A stretch of 5,837 nucleotides of DNA from positions 1-5,837 of the forward strand of contig CATKZA010000129.1 in the NCBI GenBank assembly GCA_949841235.1, in the 5' to 3' direction. This document shows, one piece after another, positions 5,043 to 5,837 of this stretch. Position 1 is the stretch's first letter. Each line of letters opens with the position of its first letter. The stretch is from an uncultured Clostridiaceae bacterium (GTDB lineage Bacteria > Bacillota > Clostridia > Lachnospirales > Lachnospiraceae). The position numbers and the translations under genes are program-made. The notes under the pieces are model-generated. The model was not told the DNA's origin, made no database searches, and was given only the letters and a program-made list of their open reading frames with translations.

Positions 5043-5837
5043 ATGTTGCAAAAAACACGGCACAAAAGGAAAGGGAAAGCCAGACGTTTTGCCAGCCTCG
5101 TGCTGGCGGGAGCCATGGTGCTTCAATGTGGCGAGGGAGCGGCGGTTTCGGCTGCCGCTGACAGCGAGAAGCCCACGTACCTGAAGAGTTCCCGCATCGA
5201 GGCAGGCAAGCTGCCGGAGGGGGATTGCATCTACTTCGGCACTGCCGCTGGAGAGGTGCAGGAGCGGGGGTATTATGCTGTCCGCATTTTCCGCGAGGGC
5301 GACCTGGATAAGAAGGCCAGCGTAGAAGTTCACACTGTGGACATGACTGCCCTCTATGGCGAGGATTATGAACTTGCCATGGAAGACGTGAAGCTTACGG
5401 AGAAGGATCAGGATGACAGAAAGACCATCCTGGAGAAGTATGTGAAGGAGCAGTATAATGCGTCCCAGAAGAAGGAGGAAGATGGCTCGTCCCAGACCAT
5501 CATTCTTCCGGATGAGGCTAGGGAGCAGCTTTTGCAGACGGCGGGGGATGTGCTTCTGCCACTGGAGGAGCAGGCGGCCAAGAATGCGGCGGCAAAGGAG
5601 AAGGCAAAGCCTGATTCCAAAGAGACTAAGAAGGTATCCGGGGAACTGGCTGCCGAGAAGGAGGCCCAGACCGGCAAGCAGTCCAGGCAGCTCTCCGGCG
5701 AGGAATTGTCAGATCAGTCCATGGTAGAAGCCATGGCGGAGGATATGGTGGGGAACACCATGGAGGCCTTGGACTACTCTGCTTCCTGCAAGGTGGAATT
5801 TGCGCCGGGGGAGAGTGAGAAGACGGTAGCCTTCCGC
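5043..5837 (+). CDS. Secreted Calx-beta-domain protein, 5' part only (runs off window)
   Basis: An open frame of 265 codons with no stop before the window end. Residues 1-39 form a signal peptide: a very basic n-region (KTRHKRKGKARR), hydrophobic core FASLVLAGAMVL, and likely cleavage after AVSA (37) or AAA (39). The mature part shows the two ends of a Calx-beta fold: YYAVRIFREGDLDKKASVEVHT followed by ALYGEDYEL (about 77-111), then KVEFAPGESEKTVAFR (250-265). About 135 highly charged, Glu/Lys/Gln/Ala-rich, probably helical residues lie between them, where the family normally has a short loop. Calx-beta domains are extracellular beta-sandwiches, often calcium-binding and common in large surface or adhesion proteins. 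The ATG follows AAGGAG (5026-5031) by 11 bases. It is divergent from the sensor kinase operon and possibly regulated by it. Length, anchor and function lie beyond the window. Confidence 0.78.
   Translation, partial: MLQKTRHKRKGKARRFASLVLAGAMVLQCGEGAAVSAAADSEKPTYLKSSRIEAGKLPEGDCIYFGTAAGEVQERGYYAVRIFREGDLDKKASVEVHTVDMTALYGEDYELAMEDVKLTEKDQDDRKTILEKYVKEQYNASQKKEEDGSSQTIILPDEAREQLLQTAGDVLLPLEEQAAKNAAAKEKAKPDSKETKKVSGELAAEKEAQTGKQSRQLSGEELSDQSMVEAMAEDMVGNTMEALDYSASCKVEFAPGESEKTVAFR

Noticed and set aside
5118..5132. Possible lipoprotein signal (V-L-Q-C-G) in the secreted protein
   Set aside because: Gln at -1 of the Cys does not fit a lipobox, and a normal A-x-A type cleavage site lies a few residues further on.
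5014..5184. Upstream overlapping ORF of 56 codons starting at ATG 5014, preceded by AGGGAG
   Set aside because: It is out of frame with the secreted protein, its composition looks like a shadow (Trp/Arg/Cys-rich), and the 5043 frame gives a textbook signal peptide. A regulatory uORF is possible but unsupported.

Overview
The window reads as chromosomal DNA of a Gram-positive anaerobe of the Bacillota, most likely the Lachnospiraceae or a close clostridial relative. The reasons are strong AGGAGG-type ribosome binding sites, sigma-A-like promoters, moderate GC content, and the mix of gene families: a WYL regulator, an MmcQ/YjbR–DUF3795 protein, a 7TM hybrid kinase with an HPt domain, and a Calx-beta surface protein. 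The placement is inference, because no phylogenetic marker is present. Nothing looks like a mobile-element gene, an RNA gene or a CRISPR array.

Layout. (1) Positions 1-1712, plus strand: a perfect 10-bp inverted repeat (probable operator) and a promoter lead into a WYL-domain transcriptional regulator. After an 83-bp gap comes a protein that joins an MmcQ/YjbR-like N-terminus to a cysteine-rich DUF3795 C-terminus. (2) Positions 1717-1738: a bidirectional hairpin terminator shared by the convergent transcription units. (3) Positions 1739-4731, minus strand: a two-gene signalling operon. The upstream gene encodes a membrane hybrid histidine kinase (7TM, HisKA, HATPase, REC, HPt and a C-terminal helical extension). 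The downstream gene, coupled to it, encodes a stand-alone CheY-like receiver. (4) Positions 4732-5042: a 311-bp divergent intergenic region with no gene but dense in signals. It holds a kinase promoter, a roughly 119-nt leader that folds into a long branched hairpin, and two exact 14-bp direct repeats 21 bp apart. (5) Positions 5043-5837, plus strand: the first 265 codons of a secreted Calx-beta-containing protein that runs off the window.

Working together: the kinase and receiver form a phosphorelay (His243, Asp554, His728, then perhaps Asp55 of the small receiver) with no DNA-binding output in view. The tandem repeats lie between the kinase promoter and the secreted-protein gene, so both could be controlled there. 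The WYL regulator probably represses its own promoter through the palindrome and may control the MmcQ–DUF3795 gene. No complete new system is evident. The least explained parts are the kinase leader structure, the tandem repeats and the split Calx-beta protein.
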